Part shown: positions 22,995 through 33,745 of the stretch, piece after piece | How the letters are laid out: the number at the start of each line of letters is the position of its first letter | Position numbering within the stretch: position 1 is the first letter of the stretch | Assembly (NCBI GenBank): GCA_026210745.1 | Contig: CP110632.1 | Span: 1,116,001 to 1,180,000 of the forward strand | Source of the DNA: Exobasidium rhododendri | Taxonomy: Eukaryota; Basidiomycota; Exobasidiomycetes; Exobasidiales; Exobasidiaceae | Length of the DNA: 64,000 bases | Direction: 5' to 3' | The notes under the pieces: model-generated | The model's input: the letters and a program-made list of their open reading frames with translations, nothing else | Databases searched by the model: none | Told to the model about the DNA's origin: nothing | Program-made: the position numbers and the translations under genes

Positions 22995-23885
22995 TCACAC
23001 TACAAACGCGACGGAGACGATCTTTGACCAGTTGTCGGAGCCCTTTAGCTTGCAGAATCCAAAGTCATTGCCCCCAGTACGATAGTAAGGCTTGCCCAAA
23101 GGCGTGAAGACCTTGATGGGCTTGAATCTCTGCTTGTTGGCAATGACGTGTGTCGTTTCAGTCTTTCCATCCGCAGTCTGGTAGGTGACGGCGATCTTGT
23201 CCGTCTTTCTGAGTGCTGGATCCTGCGTGATGAAGGAGCCTTGGAGGTGTATGAAGTCCAGTACGACCGCTTGAACTCTATGCATGACATCGCCAGTGAC
23301 CGAAATGTCAGGACTCCAATTCGTACCGTCCATTTTGTTGTCATACCATTGGAAAGCATTGGAAGGCTTCTCTCCGTTGATGGTCGTCTCTTGGCAATCG
23401 AGTATCGGTCTTGAGCGAGGAGACTCAAGCAGAATGCTGTCCACCTTTGTCCACGTTTGCGAGTTTGGCACAATGCAGGGCTCACCAGACAAATTCTCGA
23501 CGTGGACGAGGTGCTCAGTGCTGTCGATGTGGTAGGTGATGGAGTACTTTTGGGGCTTCATGGAGAATTCTGGCTCGTACTTGAAAGTGGCAGGTGAGAA
23601 AATCAGACCGTTGCCCTTCACTTCAGCTTCGATTCCGTTGACGATTCCGGTGTTGAAGGTAGCAGAGACGGATGCTCCACCACCAGACAGCGTGAATGGA
23701 CTGACGAATTTCAGGTCGTTGATTTCGATGAATCGATCTCGACCGAAAGTTTGGCCTTTGACGTCTGCGTCCGAGAGCAACTTGCACTCCTTTGGTCCTG
23801 CTGCAGCGGGCGTAGTTGTTGCGGGAGCGGCCAGACTCATGCCGACCAGTAGGAGAATCGCGAGGAAGAAAGTGGTAGGGGTCAT
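22995..23885 (-). CDS. Secreted protein B with two tandem two-cysteine domains
   Basis: A single exon encodes 296 aa from ATG 23885. The signal peptide is MTPTTFFLAILLLVGMSLA, followed by an Ala/Thr/Pro linker. The mature part has four cysteines, arranged as two units. Unit 1 starts at KECKLLSDADV and ends with KYSITYH and PCIVPNSQTW. Unit 2 starts at ILDCQETTING and ends with KIAVTYQ and FCKLKGSDNW. Each unit therefore has a first Cys at its start and a second Cys followed by S-x-x-W, as in proteins A, C and D. The open frame upstream of 23885 is not used because a TATA box lies there. The function is unknown. Confidence 0.72.
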   Translation of the reverse strand: MTPTTFFLAILLLVGMSLAAPATTTPAAAGPKECKLLSDADVKGQTFGRDRFIEINDLKFVSPFTLSGGGASVSATFNTGIVNGIEAEVKGNGLIFSPATFKYEPEFSMKPQKYSITYHIDSTEHLVHVENLSGEPCIVPNSQTWTKVDSILLESPRSRPILDCQETTINGEKPSNAFQWYDNKMDGTNWSPDISVTGDVMHRVQAVVLDFIHLQGSFITQDPALRKTDKIAVTYQTADGKTETTHVIANKQRFKPIKVFTPLGKPYYRTGGNDFGFCKLKGSDNWSKIVSVAFVV

Positions 23886-23972
23886 ATCGACAGCTTTCCG
23901 TTGTCGAGAGGAGGGAACGAGAGGGCCAAGATTATGGATATGCGAGGAAGGGGAAAAAAGGGGGAGAGGAGC

Positions 23973-23978
23973 TATATA
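23973..23978 (-). promoter_or_regulatory. TATA box of secreted protein B
   Basis: TATATA (minus strand, within GGTATATAGC) lies about 90 nt before the ATG at 23885. The rest of the 23886-24543 gap shows no other feature. Confidence 0.5.
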
Positions 23979-24543
23979 CCTCGCCCATCTTACTGGACAA
24001 TTCTGATTTGCCAGGTCGACTGAGCTGGAATTCGACATCGTCGAACTCTGCACTGAAACGCCGATTGGACAAGAAGAGAGGCTTTTGTCTTTTTTCGAGA
24101 CGGCGCCGTAAATCTGCCCCGATCTTCACTTCGTGGCGTCTCGCTGCGAATTACTTTGATGTGCGCCTTCAGCGAGCGGAGACGATATCATAAATATTTG
24201 AGACGTACCTGATCTACGCTTTTTGTTTACGTCGCCCTTATAGCCAAAGACCCAACGTCGGAGACCTGCAAGCTAGAGTGTCTGAAGCAATCAAGAAGGC
24301 GTCTCTACAAAGCAACTTAGTACTCGAAAATTGATTTTGATGTATGAAAGCGTATGTACATGCGACGAACTTTAGCTACTGTCCAACGTTGACTTCTTTT
24401 GCGCCAATGTCATTCCTCTATTTGCTTCTCCTCTTGTCCGGCCCCCTTCCTGCTTTTCTCCTTCCTAGCAATCCTGCTCTTCTCCTTCCTGATGGCATCT
24501 CTGATAAATATGTATAATAACGATACCGCCACTCCAGACCACA

Positions 24544-27500
24544 CTAGGCCCATGGATTCACGGCAAACACCTTCAGGACAGGAGGTGCCTTTTCCATGTC
24601 TGCAGTAATAACGACCGGCAGAGTCTGCAATTCTCGAATCTCTTGAACGTGATGGCCAGTCGATGTAATCTTCGCTCCTTCATTGGCAATGCTCTTCCTT
24701 TCGAAGCTTTTGAGCCTCTGAACACTCCCTTGAGCATCTGCTCCACTGTCCACCTTCCGTCTGGCCTCCTGAAGTTCATTCTCGTCTTCATCTTCAAACA
24801 GGGCAGCTTCGGCATTTTGACTTTGACTACTTGCTCCCATCTCTTGCTCATTTGCATGATGTTGCGCCAAGCCCAAGATGCTGTCCAAGTGACTGTCTTC
24901 ACTGTTCTCACTGAGCCACTCAATCGTGTTCTTGCCCTTCTTCCACCATAGGCTCAGGACTCCCTCGTGCTCTTCATACGAAAAGTGCTCTACCGGAATC
25001 TGATCCACATGCACTCGCTTCTCGATTCCGAATTCGTGGATCACGACGTCAAAAGCAGCGTCCAACACGCCCATGATGGTCGCCTGCCGGGTCACTGGGC
25101 CATAGCGCACGGTCAAGTCGTGTATCAACAAGCACAAGAACAGGTGAGCGCTCTGTTCCTGCGCCAATTTGGCTGCATCTCTCTTGACGTTGCACTGCTG
25201 CGCAATCTTGGCCATTCCCTCACAGTCGATCGAGAACTTGTCTGACCCAGCGAGAACAGTGTCTAGTTGTCGATGGACCATGACGTCGGCGTACCTTCGA
25301 ATAGGGCTTGTAAAATGGGTGTAGAGCGGGGCATTAAGAGCAAAGTGGCTGTACTTGGAAATGTCCACCATACCCGTGCAAAAGTACTTCGCACGAAGCA
25401 TAGACTTCGTTGCCAGGGCTTCGAGCGTCGTCTTTGTTTGATCGTCTTCAATCTTCTTCAAGCTGGAGTACAAAGCACCACTGCTGCCGACGTCCACTTC
25501 GAAGCCCATCTTTTTTGCTCTCTTTTGGAACCCTTCCAGTCTTCTCTCGAGCGGCTTTTCGTGCCTTCGCAAGAGCGCCGTGTCTGGTAGACCAGCGGCA
25601 ATCTGATGAGCGACGGACATGTTCGCAAGCAACATGAACTCTTCAATCAATTGATGCGACTCCTTTTGTTCGTAGGAGGATGCATCGATGGGCAAGCCAC
25701 CTTCGTCCAGCTGAAACGCAAGTTTCAAATTGTCAATCTTCAGTGCTCCGTTGTCAAATCTCCTTTGTCGCATCTTAGTAGCCAAGTCGTGGAGTATCAT
25801 GATATCCGATTCCACCTCAGAGGAAGGCACCCCATCCTTTACTTTGCTCTCGTCCAAGGCTTCTCCATCAATGACCTTTTGCGCGTCGGAGTAGGCCAAT
25901 TGAGCGCATGACTTGATGATGCTCCTTCCTAGCCAGGTGCCGATCACTCGAGCGTCCTTGTTCATCGTAAAGACGGCAGAGTACGTCAATCGTTCGACAC
26001 CCGACACCAAGGAGCACAACTCTTCACTTAGCGTGGGTGGTAGCATGGGGATCATCCTCTCCACCATGTACACCGAAGTACCCCTCTTGCGTGCCTCTCG
26101 ATCGAGAGCCGAGCCGAGCTTGACAAAGTAGGAGACATCTGCAATGTGCACACCAATCTCAAACAAGCCTCCATCCAGTTTGGTGACACTGAGTGCGTCG
26201 TCTAGATCTTTTGCGGTAGGCGGATCGATGCTGAACACTCTGCTGCTTCGGAAATCTCGTCTGGTCTCGTACTCTCTTTCCGGAATTGACCAGGGCAGAG
26301 GAGGCAAGCACTTGAGCGCATTCTCACCAAACACCTCGTCAAGGCTCAAACACTCCTTGAAGATGGCGGCAGAGAGGGCGTCTCGATTACCAATTACTCC
26401 CAATTCTTCGACCAATGTTCCAAAGGGGTGCAGAGACGTCAAAGGCCAACGCTTGATAGAGCAGAGGAACAGTCGATCCTTGTAAGCGTCCTGATCTTCC
26501 CAAAACTCGCTGGGAGCTTGATCAGCTGGAATGGCCACCAAGGGGCAACGCTTGTCACTCGGTCGAAACCAGATAATCTTGGGACGTTGCTGATGATGAT
26601 GGTGACTGTCATTCACAGACCCATCCCCTCCATCCCGAGTTGCCCTTTCTGCCTGTTGCTTTTCTTTCGTAGCTGCACTGCTAGGTCGGAGCAAGCCAAT
26701 GGTACCGCTGAATAATTTACTCGGCACACGTTCAATGATCGCTACGACGTGTCCTGCCAACGCAGGTGGACCGTCTTCGTTTTCTTCCTCATCTTCGATC
26801 AACTTCATTTGACTTCCTTCCACCTCCAAGTCATCCTTTGCTTTGTCTGGCTTTCGATTGTTGTTCATCGATTGCACGGAAGCAGTGTTCTGCTCCTCCT
26901 TTCTCTTCTTCTTGTCCTCCTTTTCCTTCTTGATCGACCATACTTCTGTTGGATCGAGCAGCTCAACAGCTACGACGTCCCCATCGAGTGCACGATTACG
27001 ATCTTTGCTTCCGCTGATGAAGATGTCAGTTTGCAGTACCTCGGTAGAGACGTACGCGTCGGATCGGTTGCGCTGATTCACTCGCAAGACACCCACGACA
27101 ATTTTTCCAGCGGCCAGCAAGGGTGGCAAGCTAGCTTGAGGCAAGTAAGAGCCAAACAGAGCTTTCCGTTGGACGGCGGCGTTGTTGCCTCCTTGTCCCT
27201 GTTGTCCAAATTGGCCCCCTCCCATCATGGCAGGATTGAAGCCGCCTCCAAAGGATGGAGCCTTGCCATGCCCCATCATACCAGTCGCAGCACCTGAACT
27301 GGCTTGCGCTCTGAATTGATTCAAGGACAACAGATGAGCTTGCGCTTGAGCCAAGTCACTTATTTGACTAACGGCAGGCGGAGTGCCGTTGATGCGCCAA
27401 CTCTGACTACCAGTTCGACCATGACCACCTCGACCGCCTGGCAATCCTCCCCCGACACCATTGAATCCATCAGCCAAGTCGCCAAACCCGCCCAAGTTCA

Positions 27501-29115
27501 TTGCAGATAGATTCACCAAGCCTCCACCCGCCATCAGATACTCGGGGGAGAGTGCAGATAACTGCACAGAGGGGTGACTGAAGTGACCGACGTGATGGAT
27601 CGCTCCACTGGAAGACTGCGGCAATTGCGATCGTGACAAAGTTTGGAGAGATTGCTGCTGCTGCTGCTGCTGATCTAGTAACGAAAGGCTGGGAAAGGAA
27701 AAGTCGGCAGCAACCCCTTCGTTGCCCTGAGATGCGTTCTTGTTCAACACATTAACAGAATGACGACGACCGTGACCCTGAGGTAGCTGCTGGTTGACAG
27801 ACGATGGAGGAGGTGGCGTGGGGAGATAGTTGGCGCTCAGACTGGAAGTCATGCCAGCAGTAGAGAAGCTTCCCATGGGACCGGATTGAGGTGCATGGCT
27901 TTGAATGCGTCGATGTGCACCTCCACCTCGATTCCCTCCCATTTGCACTCTACTCGGTTGTGCTTGAGGCGGCTGTTGCTGTTGTCCTCCTCCCAGAAGA
28001 GTCGAAGGATTGAGTTGGACTTGTTGTTGGAGCAATTGCTGCTGTTGTAGCTGCAAGAGCTCAATTTGTTGCTGAAGCACTAGATTCTCTGCAAAGATGT
28101 TGCCACCCATGCTTGCCGTCTGTCCATGACCTCGCAGTCCCAAAGAAGCCAGGTCAGTATCAGCTCGGCGATGAGAATCGAAGCCAGTCATACCAATGTT
28201 CGTAGGGTTGAGAATCTGGCGCTGGCTATTGTATCCCCTTGTAGGATCAAAAGGTCTTCCGCTCATAAAGTCAGCAACACTGCTACCGTCGTCTGTCATG
28301 CCTTCCCCTCCCCCTTCTCCTGTAGAAACACTGTTTCCAGGCATTGCATAACCCATCTCGGCGAATCGATCTTGAAGGGAGAGATTTCGTTGGTGTGAAT
28401 TGGAGATAGATGAGGCTTGTGACAGGCTATTGGTCGCCGCATGACGAGCTATGGCGCTCTGAAACGCGGCGTTCCCGGCAAATCGTGGACCGCCTTGTCG
28501 ATTCGAAGCTGGATGATGTGTGGTTCCTTGTTCACTGCCAACGTCTTCGCCAAGACTGGGCAATGTACTAGGTCGACTGCTGAAGCTGGGAGAGATGGTG
28601 TGAGAGCCAAGTCGAGGCGCGCCTTGCAAATTCAGTTGCTGTTGCAGTTGGGCTTGTAGCTGATCCTCTTGAGTTGCTAGGTGTGAGCCGACGTTTGCAG
28701 GATTCGTATCATGGTCTCGATCACCAGAATTGTTACTTGTCGATTTGAGATCTTGAATGAGATGCTGCAAGTTGTTCATAGCAGCAGATGGATCTGCTCC
28801 CTTTTTCCCGGAAGCTGATATCTTAGGCGCATGCATACTACCAGAGACGCCGCCACCTGCTCCTACAGCATTGTCCGAGCTGCTCCTGCTTAGGCCAGCA
28901 GTTGGTTGATTAGCTGCTGGTCCGGGAGACGTGATGTCGCCTTGCTGGTTATTTTTCCTCTGTGCAGCTGAACCATTTCCGCTGCCCCTCTGTTGTGACG
29001 CTCCACTTCCTCGCTGGGCTCCACCGCCTCGAGACGATGGTCGATTTCCAGTTGCATCGCCGCCTCGATTCCCGGTTGGAGATGAAGTCGTCTGATCCCC
29101 TTTGGAGTCTGACAT
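24544..29115 (-). CDS. SSD1: Ssd1/Dis3L2-family RNA-binding protein with RNB domain
   Basis: An intronless frame of 1523 aa runs from ATG 29115. The long disordered N-terminus (about 1-690) is rich in Gln, Gly, Ser and Asn and includes poly-Gln tracts. Cold-shock-like domains follow (KIVVGVLRVNQRNRSDAYV, SGSKDRNRALDGDVVAVELL), then the RNB domain (FSIDPPTAKDLDDALSV near residue 970; LPPTLSEELCSLVSG; SPIRRYADVMVHRQLD). Ssd1 binds mRNAs for cell-wall proteins and controls their translation and localisation. In budding yeast the nuclease centre is dead, whereas here the four aspartates of the RNase II motif (D-x5-D-x-D-D) are all kept, so activity like Dis3L2 is possible. The first in-frame codon at 29166 is less likely as the start. 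Confidence 0.93.
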   Translation of the reverse strand: MSDSKGDQTTSSPTGNRGGDATGNRPSSRGGGAQRGSGASQQRGSGNGSAAQRKNNQQGDITSPGPAANQPTAGLSRSSSDNAVGAGGGVSGSMHAPKISASGKKGADPSAAMNNLQHLIQDLKSTSNNSGDRDHDTNPANVGSHLATQEDQLQAQLQQQLNLQGAPRLGSHTISPSFSSRPSTLPSLGEDVGSEQGTTHHPASNRQGGPRFAGNAAFQSAIARHAATNSLSQASSISNSHQRNLSLQDRFAEMGYAMPGNSVSTGEGGGEGMTDDGSSVADFMSGRPFDPTRGYNSQRQILNPTNIGMTGFDSHRRADTDLASLGLRGHGQTASMGGNIFAENLVLQQQIELLQLQQQQLLQQQVQLNPSTLLGGGQQQQPPQAQPSRVQMGGNRGGGAHRRIQSHAPQSGPMGSFSTAGMTSSLSANYLPTPPPPSSVNQQLPQGHGRRHSVNVLNKNASQGNEGVAADFSFPSLSLLDQQQQQQQSLQTLSRSQLPQSSSGAIHHVGHFSHPSVQLSALSPEYLMAGGGLVNLSAMNLGGFGDLADGFNGVGGGLPGGRGGHGRTGSQSWRINGTPPAVSQISDLAQAQAHLLSLNQFRAQASSGAATGMMGHGKAPSFGGGFNPAMMGGGQFGQQGQGGNNAAVQRKALFGSYLPQASLPPLLAAGKIVVGVLRVNQRNRSDAYVSTEVLQTDIFISGSKDRNRALDGDVVAVELLDPTEVWSIKKEKEDKKKRKEEQNTASVQSMNNNRKPDKAKDDLEVEGSQMKLIEDEEENEDGPPALAGHVVAIIERVPSKLFSGTIGLLRPSSAATKEKQQAERATRDGGDGSVNDSHHHHQQRPKIIWFRPSDKRCPLVAIPADQAPSEFWEDQDAYKDRLFLCSIKRWPLTSLHPFGTLVEELGVIGNRDALSAAIFKECLSLDEVFGENALKCLPPLPWSIPEREYETRRDFRSSRVFSIDPPTAKDLDDALSVTKLDGGLFEIGVHIADVSYFVKLGSALDREARKRGTSVYMVERMIPMLPPTLSEELCSLVSGVERLTYSAVFTMNKDARVIGTWLGRSIIKSCAQLAYSDAQKVIDGEALDESKVKDGVPSSEVESDIMILHDLATKMRQRRFDNGALKIDNLKLAFQLDEGGLPIDASSYEQKESHQLIEEFMLLANMSVAHQIAAGLPDTALLRRHEKPLERRLEGFQKRAKKMGFEVDVGSSGALYSSLKKIEDDQTKTTLEALATKSMLRAKYFCTGMVDISKYSHFALNAPLYTHFTSPIRRYADVMVHRQLDTVLAGSDKFSIDCEGMAKIAQQCNVKRDAAKLAQEQSAHLFLCLLIHDLTVRYGPVTRQATIMGVLDAAFDVVIHEFGIEKRVHVDQIPVEHFSYEEHEGVLSLWWKKGKNTIEWLSENSEDSHLDSILGLAQHHANEQEMGASSQSQNAEAALFEDEDENELQEARRKVDSGADAQGSVQRLKSFERKSIANEGAKITSTGHHVQEIRELQTLPVVITADMEKAPPVLKVFAVNPWA
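27652..27672 (-). repeat. Poly-Gln coding CAG/CTG tract in SSD1
   Basis: About seven CTG units on the plus strand encode poly-Gln in the disordered N-terminus of Ssd1. More Gln-rich, imperfect tracts lie near 28020-28070. Confidence 0.8.
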
Positions 29116-29575
29116 GACGCAGAGAAGGTGAAGAGGAAGGAAAAGAGAGAGAGCTCTCTGTGACAAAGGAACGTGAAGAGGTAATGAAGGAACGGCTCAA
29201 TCGTAGGTACAAAAGTACAAAGGCACAGGAAGGACGGGATGCTGAAAAGAATGGAAATGGAACACGACTTTGAAGGAGTGTGTATCCTTGGGAACCCTAT
29301 ATGGGAGAAGGGATCCGCTGAATATGTCGGATCGTTGCAAGAGTGCAGAGACGGAGGATTTATGCCAATAAAGGGCACCTACGACATTCCGCCGCCAGCA
29401 ATTTGATCAAGTCAGATCGGCATCACGCCCTCCAAAATAACTCAACAGATCGACTGGCTCTCGGCCGAAAGCTTCGCACGGACCTGGGTCTTCTTCTCTA
29501 CCCGGACTGTGTGTCTCTTTCACATTAAGGTTTGCTTAGTTCCTTTCCCCAAGCAACCCCTCACCGGACTACACC

Positions 29576-30667
29576 ATGTCGTATTCTCTCAAGGGAAAGA
29601 CGGCGTTTATGTGAGTGAGCTGAACATAGCAGTTGTTGAAGATACATTGTCTGACTTCCCTTGGAACGAATTTTTAGCACCGGTGCATCCAGGGGTATTG
29701 GCTTGGAGATTGGCCGATTACTAGCCCGGCACGGTGCAAATGTCGCCGTTGCTGCCAAATCATCGGATCCTAACCCCAAGCTACCGGGGACGATTCATTC
29801 TGCTGTCGAAGAAATCAACGAGATCGGCGAAAGGAGTGGTTCAGGAAGTAAAGGATTCGCTATTAAGCTTGACATCAGAGAGGCAGACAAGGTAGAGGAG
29901 GCCATCGAGAGCACTGTCGAGAGATTTGGAGGGCTGGATATCGTGGTCAACAATGTAAGTTGTCTGTGTTGAAAGAAGACGAAGCTAAAGCACTCATCCA
30001 TTATATTCCACAACATCAATACCAGGCATCGGCGATCAACATGAAACCAACTGTCGAGGCCACACCGAAGAGCTACGACCTGATGAACAATATAAATGCT
30101 CGAGGTACTTGGCTTGTGTCTCGGTACGCTCTTCCTCACCTACTTCGCTCGTCTGAACGATCGCGCAATCCTCACATCTTGACACTCTCGCCACCGTTAT
30201 CCTATTCCATGTTTTCAACATCGCCCTCGGGAGCTTATCCTTCTCAGTTCAGTCAGACGGCCGCAGCGTACGCGATAGCAAAGTTTGGCATGTCCCTTGG
30301 AACTTTTGCGTTGGCTGCCGAGACGCAAGGCAAAGTAGGGTGCAACGGACTGTGGCCTTTCACTTTGATTGGCACGAGCGCCATGAAGATTGTCAGCAAG
30401 AATGCAGAGGTGGAAGAGAAGTTTTGGAGAAGCCCAGAGATTGTAGCAGAAGCGGCCGTTCGGATGTTACAAGAAGATGCGAAGACATTCACCGCTCAGT
30501 GGAAGCTGGATGAAGTATATCTAAGGAGGGAACACGGCTTCACCGATGATCAAATCGCAGCCTTTTCCATGGGAGGCAAGGATACTCCACTGGACTCGTT
30601 GAAAGAAGACTTGTACATCACTCAGGATATGCGAGACGACATAAACAAAGCGAGGATGGGCAAGTAA
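29576..30667 (+). CDS. Short-chain dehydrogenase, HSDL2-like
   Basis: Exons 29576..29610, 29678..29954 and 30026..30667 encode 317 aa. The Rossmann motif TGASRGIGLEIGR is split by intron 1, followed by LDIVVNN (intron 2 right after) and the catalytic block S-x(n)-Y-x3-K at AAAYAIAKFGMSLGT. The longer C-terminal part with GCNGLWPFTLIGTSAM resembles HSDL2 (hydroxysteroid dehydrogenase-like 2), an SDR of peroxisomes or mitochondria. There is no SCP2 domain and no clear C-terminal SKL (it ends ARMGK). The substrate is unknown. It is divergent from SSD1 across 460 nt and convergent with PGS1 (79 nt). Confidence 0.88.
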
Positions 30668-30746
30668 GCCGCGGCCCTCCCCACCCCCACGATATATTTG
30701 CGATGTGTAAGGGGAATTAAGCTTTACAATTTGACGTTTGATGACT

Positions 30747-32541
30747 CTACAGCATCTTTTTGATGCACCAGGCCGACACCTTCACACCCCAGTGTACTTT
30801 GCGTTCTCTTCTAGCAAACATCGCATCTTCCACTACATCATTTGCGTCTTTCGCCAGCTCTCGCACTTCTTGTCCCAGCCTTTGTTGTATCGTGGGGTTG
30901 GTGCTGGCATCTATGAGCAGGGTACACTCCAAGTCTAGTGAAGCAGATCTTGTTCCAAAATTGGAGGAGCCCAGTAGAGTGACAGTGGGATCTGCTGTGC
31001 CGGGTGGATAGAGCCATATGCCTGTGATGATTGTAAGAGTAGTAAGAAAGTGTCAGCGGCTACATCTGACTCTCCTCCCCCCGCCTCCTCCTACTACTAC
31101 TTGGCAATCTACACCCACCTTTGGCGTGATAAGTCCAGCCAGATTTAAACCATTCCCGAACAGAGACGTCCTCATCTCTCTTTTGTCTCTTTACAGCTGC
31201 CCAAAAAACGCTCTCTAGCCAAGTGTAGGCAGCTGGAAGATGGCCACTAAGCCCTCTCGATCCATAGAAGCCATTTGCCTTAGGTGAAGCTGTGATTATG
31301 TTGCTTTTGAAATTTCCCTCGAGTATGAGAGAGGCGTATCGAGGATTGATACTGAAGTAGCCAGTGGTGAAATCGAGCCTAGACGAAGGAGTATCGGCTC
31401 TCTGAATGACGAGTGGAACGCATTCGGTCTCTTGACGTACACCTAGACGACCCATTTGCAGCAGTGGTACCACCTGGATCGACTTGCCGAGGTCAGCGTC
31501 ATTCAGGGGTGCTGACGAAGTCATCTGTAGCTCTTCATACCAATTATTCGTCAGCTTCTCTATCTCATACTTCATCGCCGTCTTCCAGCGCTTCGAACCG
31601 TGGTTGGAGGGGTCAATGGATTTCGATAATCGTCTGCCTTCATCCCAGGAGAGTTGAAATGGAGCATGTACACTGTCCTTCAGCTCCCACTTCTCTTGAT
31701 TACTGGAAGCTACTGCGTCAAGTCTGTACGAGTATCGCGCCGCTATCATGAGAAGGGTGTGCATATATTGGCTAAAGCGGCTGTCCTGAAATCGCATGTA
31801 TCGATCTCTTCGATTGGTAAAGTAATCATTTGACAAATTGGCCCCACTTATCATGACTTCATCATCCCCGCCGTAGATTTTCATGTGCTGCAGACCCCAT
31901 CCTTCCACAAACCTCTTGCCTACCAATTTCTCTAGCCAGCTTGGTAAGTCAGGCGCTCGATAAAGTCTTACTTGAAAACGATCGGGATAGTCGACTTGCA
32001 GACCAGCCAGTAGCGACGCACACGATGAGCTTTTTGATGTGCCGACATATTCACCTTCCCGAGTGGAACGCAAGCTATCTACTAGGATTGTGATTTGCAG
32101 CTTTGGCTTTCTTGCGAGAGCGTTGCGCAAGTGCGAGATCTGGAGTGCATGGCGCATGAGAACCTTGCTGAAGCCCTCTTCGTCTGACTAAGTCTCGTAA
32201 CTTACCAGCTCAATTTCTGTCTTGCCGACGTATAGACTTGCTATAAAGATCCTTTCCTGTGCTCTGGAGATGACAGCGAGTAGCTCTTTGTAAAAGTGGG
32301 ACGGTTCTTCGAGTAAGCGAACGTGTGATGATGGGATCGTGAAGCAAGGAAGACGAGAATGTCGAGATATACTTTCGCTCAAGCGATCGCTATGTACCGT
32401 TGTCGTGCTAGAGGGAGACCGGACTGCAGGGGATGAGGAGTATGTACGAGCGGTGCGTTGTGATTGGAGGATCCTTCGTCGACAAGGCCTGCACGCCGCC
32501 GCCGCTATCGTCACCAACTCGACTTGAGGAACGGCCTTCAT
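30747..32541 (-). CDS. PGS1: CDP-diacylglycerol-glycerol-3-phosphate 3-phosphatidyltransferase
   Basis: Exons 32541..32206, 32139..31119 and 31021..30747 encode 543 aa. The Arg/Ser-rich N-terminus (RRRILQSQRTARTYSSS) looks like a mitochondrial presequence. Two phospholipase-D HKD motifs are present: HMKIYGGDDEVMISGANLSN, and HAK in WTYHAKG, joined by splicing to GSSNFGTRSASLDLE. This is the PLD-type Pgs1 of fungi and animals, which makes phosphatidylglycerol-phosphate, the committed step to cardiolipin in the inner mitochondrial membrane. The first intron (66 nt) ends at CTCCAG; nearer AG sites give the wrong frame. A Som1-like gene lies directly upstream on the same strand. Confidence 0.92.
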
Positions 32542-32701
32542 GATCGCAAGTGGTGACAAAGAAGCAGGTTTGGAAGAATGACGCCAAGTGTTTGATGACA
32601 AGCGCGTTCCCTATTTCTTTATATCAAGTATACACATACCGGGCATGTGTGCTTTGGTCCTTTGGCGCCTCGTCTTCGCAAGGGGGTCTCTCAACGTCGC
32701 C

Positions 32702-32965
32702 TTACTTGTGTACCTCACTCCAGTGATGAGAAGGGGGCATGGCTGTACGCAGACGACTCGGAAGAAAGTTCTTGCCCTTGACTTCATCGTATTCGACAAT
32801 GTGCGTCACTTCCACCATGGGTCGACCGGCGCACTTTCGAAAGACTCTCTCGATCGGCGTGCACGAGACTGCATCGTTCGTCATTATCCTGCAGTGGTAC
32901 TGATAGAATTCGACGAGCTCGCATTGACCATCTGATACTGACTTGCTTGAGCTGTTCTTCACCAT
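32702..32965 (-). CDS. Som1-like subunit of the mitochondrial inner membrane peptidase
   Basis: A single exon of 87 aa from ATG 32965. Cysteine spacing and flanks (GQCELVEFYQYHCRI, VSCTPIERVFRKC, then VEVTHIVEYD) match the short Som1 family, whose yeast member has C-x10-C, then C-x8-C, and assists the Imp1/Imp2 protease in the intermembrane space. The identification is from memory of that pattern. An open frame continues upstream to 33103 with an earlier in-frame ATG (MQSALS...), so a longer N-terminus cannot be excluded. It ends 160 nt before the PGS1 start, on the same strand. Confidence 0.65.
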   Translation of the reverse strand: MVKNSSSKSVSDGQCELVEFYQYHCRIMTNDAVSCTPIERVFRKCAGRPMVEVTHIVEYDEVKGKNFLPSRLRTAMPPSHHWSEVHK

Positions 32966-33745
32966 TACTGAGATCGACTTGCAGACGCGGAAGAAGGAAC
33001 AAAGATTCAGGCCGAATTGAGGAGCGTAAGAGTATCTTGAAGGTATCAGATCAAGATCTACTAGTAACGAACGAACTCGGGGAAAAGAAAGCGCGCTCTG
33101 CATTTAGTGTCCCTGACGTCGTGGGAGTATTCCATGTTCGCATCTTCCGTTCACTACCGGTACGATTTTCCCACTGAACGCTCCATTGCCCTTTCAGTGG
33201 CAGTCAGCACTGTTCCGTCCAGTCTCATCAGTAGCGTCTTATAATACACTGCAGCTTCACACTTCTTATGTCTTATTGTGAAGACCAGGAGCTTGGATTT
33301 TTGAGCTAGTCGCTTTGCTTCTCTTGTTGTTGGCAATTGCCCACTCTACTTTATCACAGCGATCTGCCTGCCCATAGCAAAGCTACTCAGACCTGCAGAT
33401 CTCGCCCGCGCCCCAACTCCTTTGACATGCGCAGGATAGGATAATATCGGCTGTGTCTGGTGCTAAGACTCTGAAAGGGTCCGCTCGAAAGCGGTACGTC
33501 AGCGAAGTTCGAAATCACATGAAGAATTCCTCACACTTGTCCTCTTAACGAGCTGTACAATGTTCCGACTCCTCTCGGCTTTGCGAGCTTTGAGGTCCAG
33601 CTCACTTATGGGAATTTGGAAAGACCAGTCGGGACGAAACAACGATGCGACCGGCGTTGTAGAGCTTTTGATCCTTTTGTCTCGTTATATAATCTAGGTC
33701 TCTGTTCGTATTTTCACTATACCCTGCCACTCCTCCCATATCGGG
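32966..33745. other. Intergenic region between Som1-like gene and secreted protein C
   Basis: A divergent 780-nt gap. No protein-like frame, RNA gene or repeat was seen, apart from the TATA box at 33686 that belongs to the plus-strand gene. Confidence 0.4.
33686..33692 (+). promoter_or_regulatory. TATA box of secreted protein C
   Basis: TATATAA lies 54 nt before the ATG at 33746. Confidence 0.55.
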
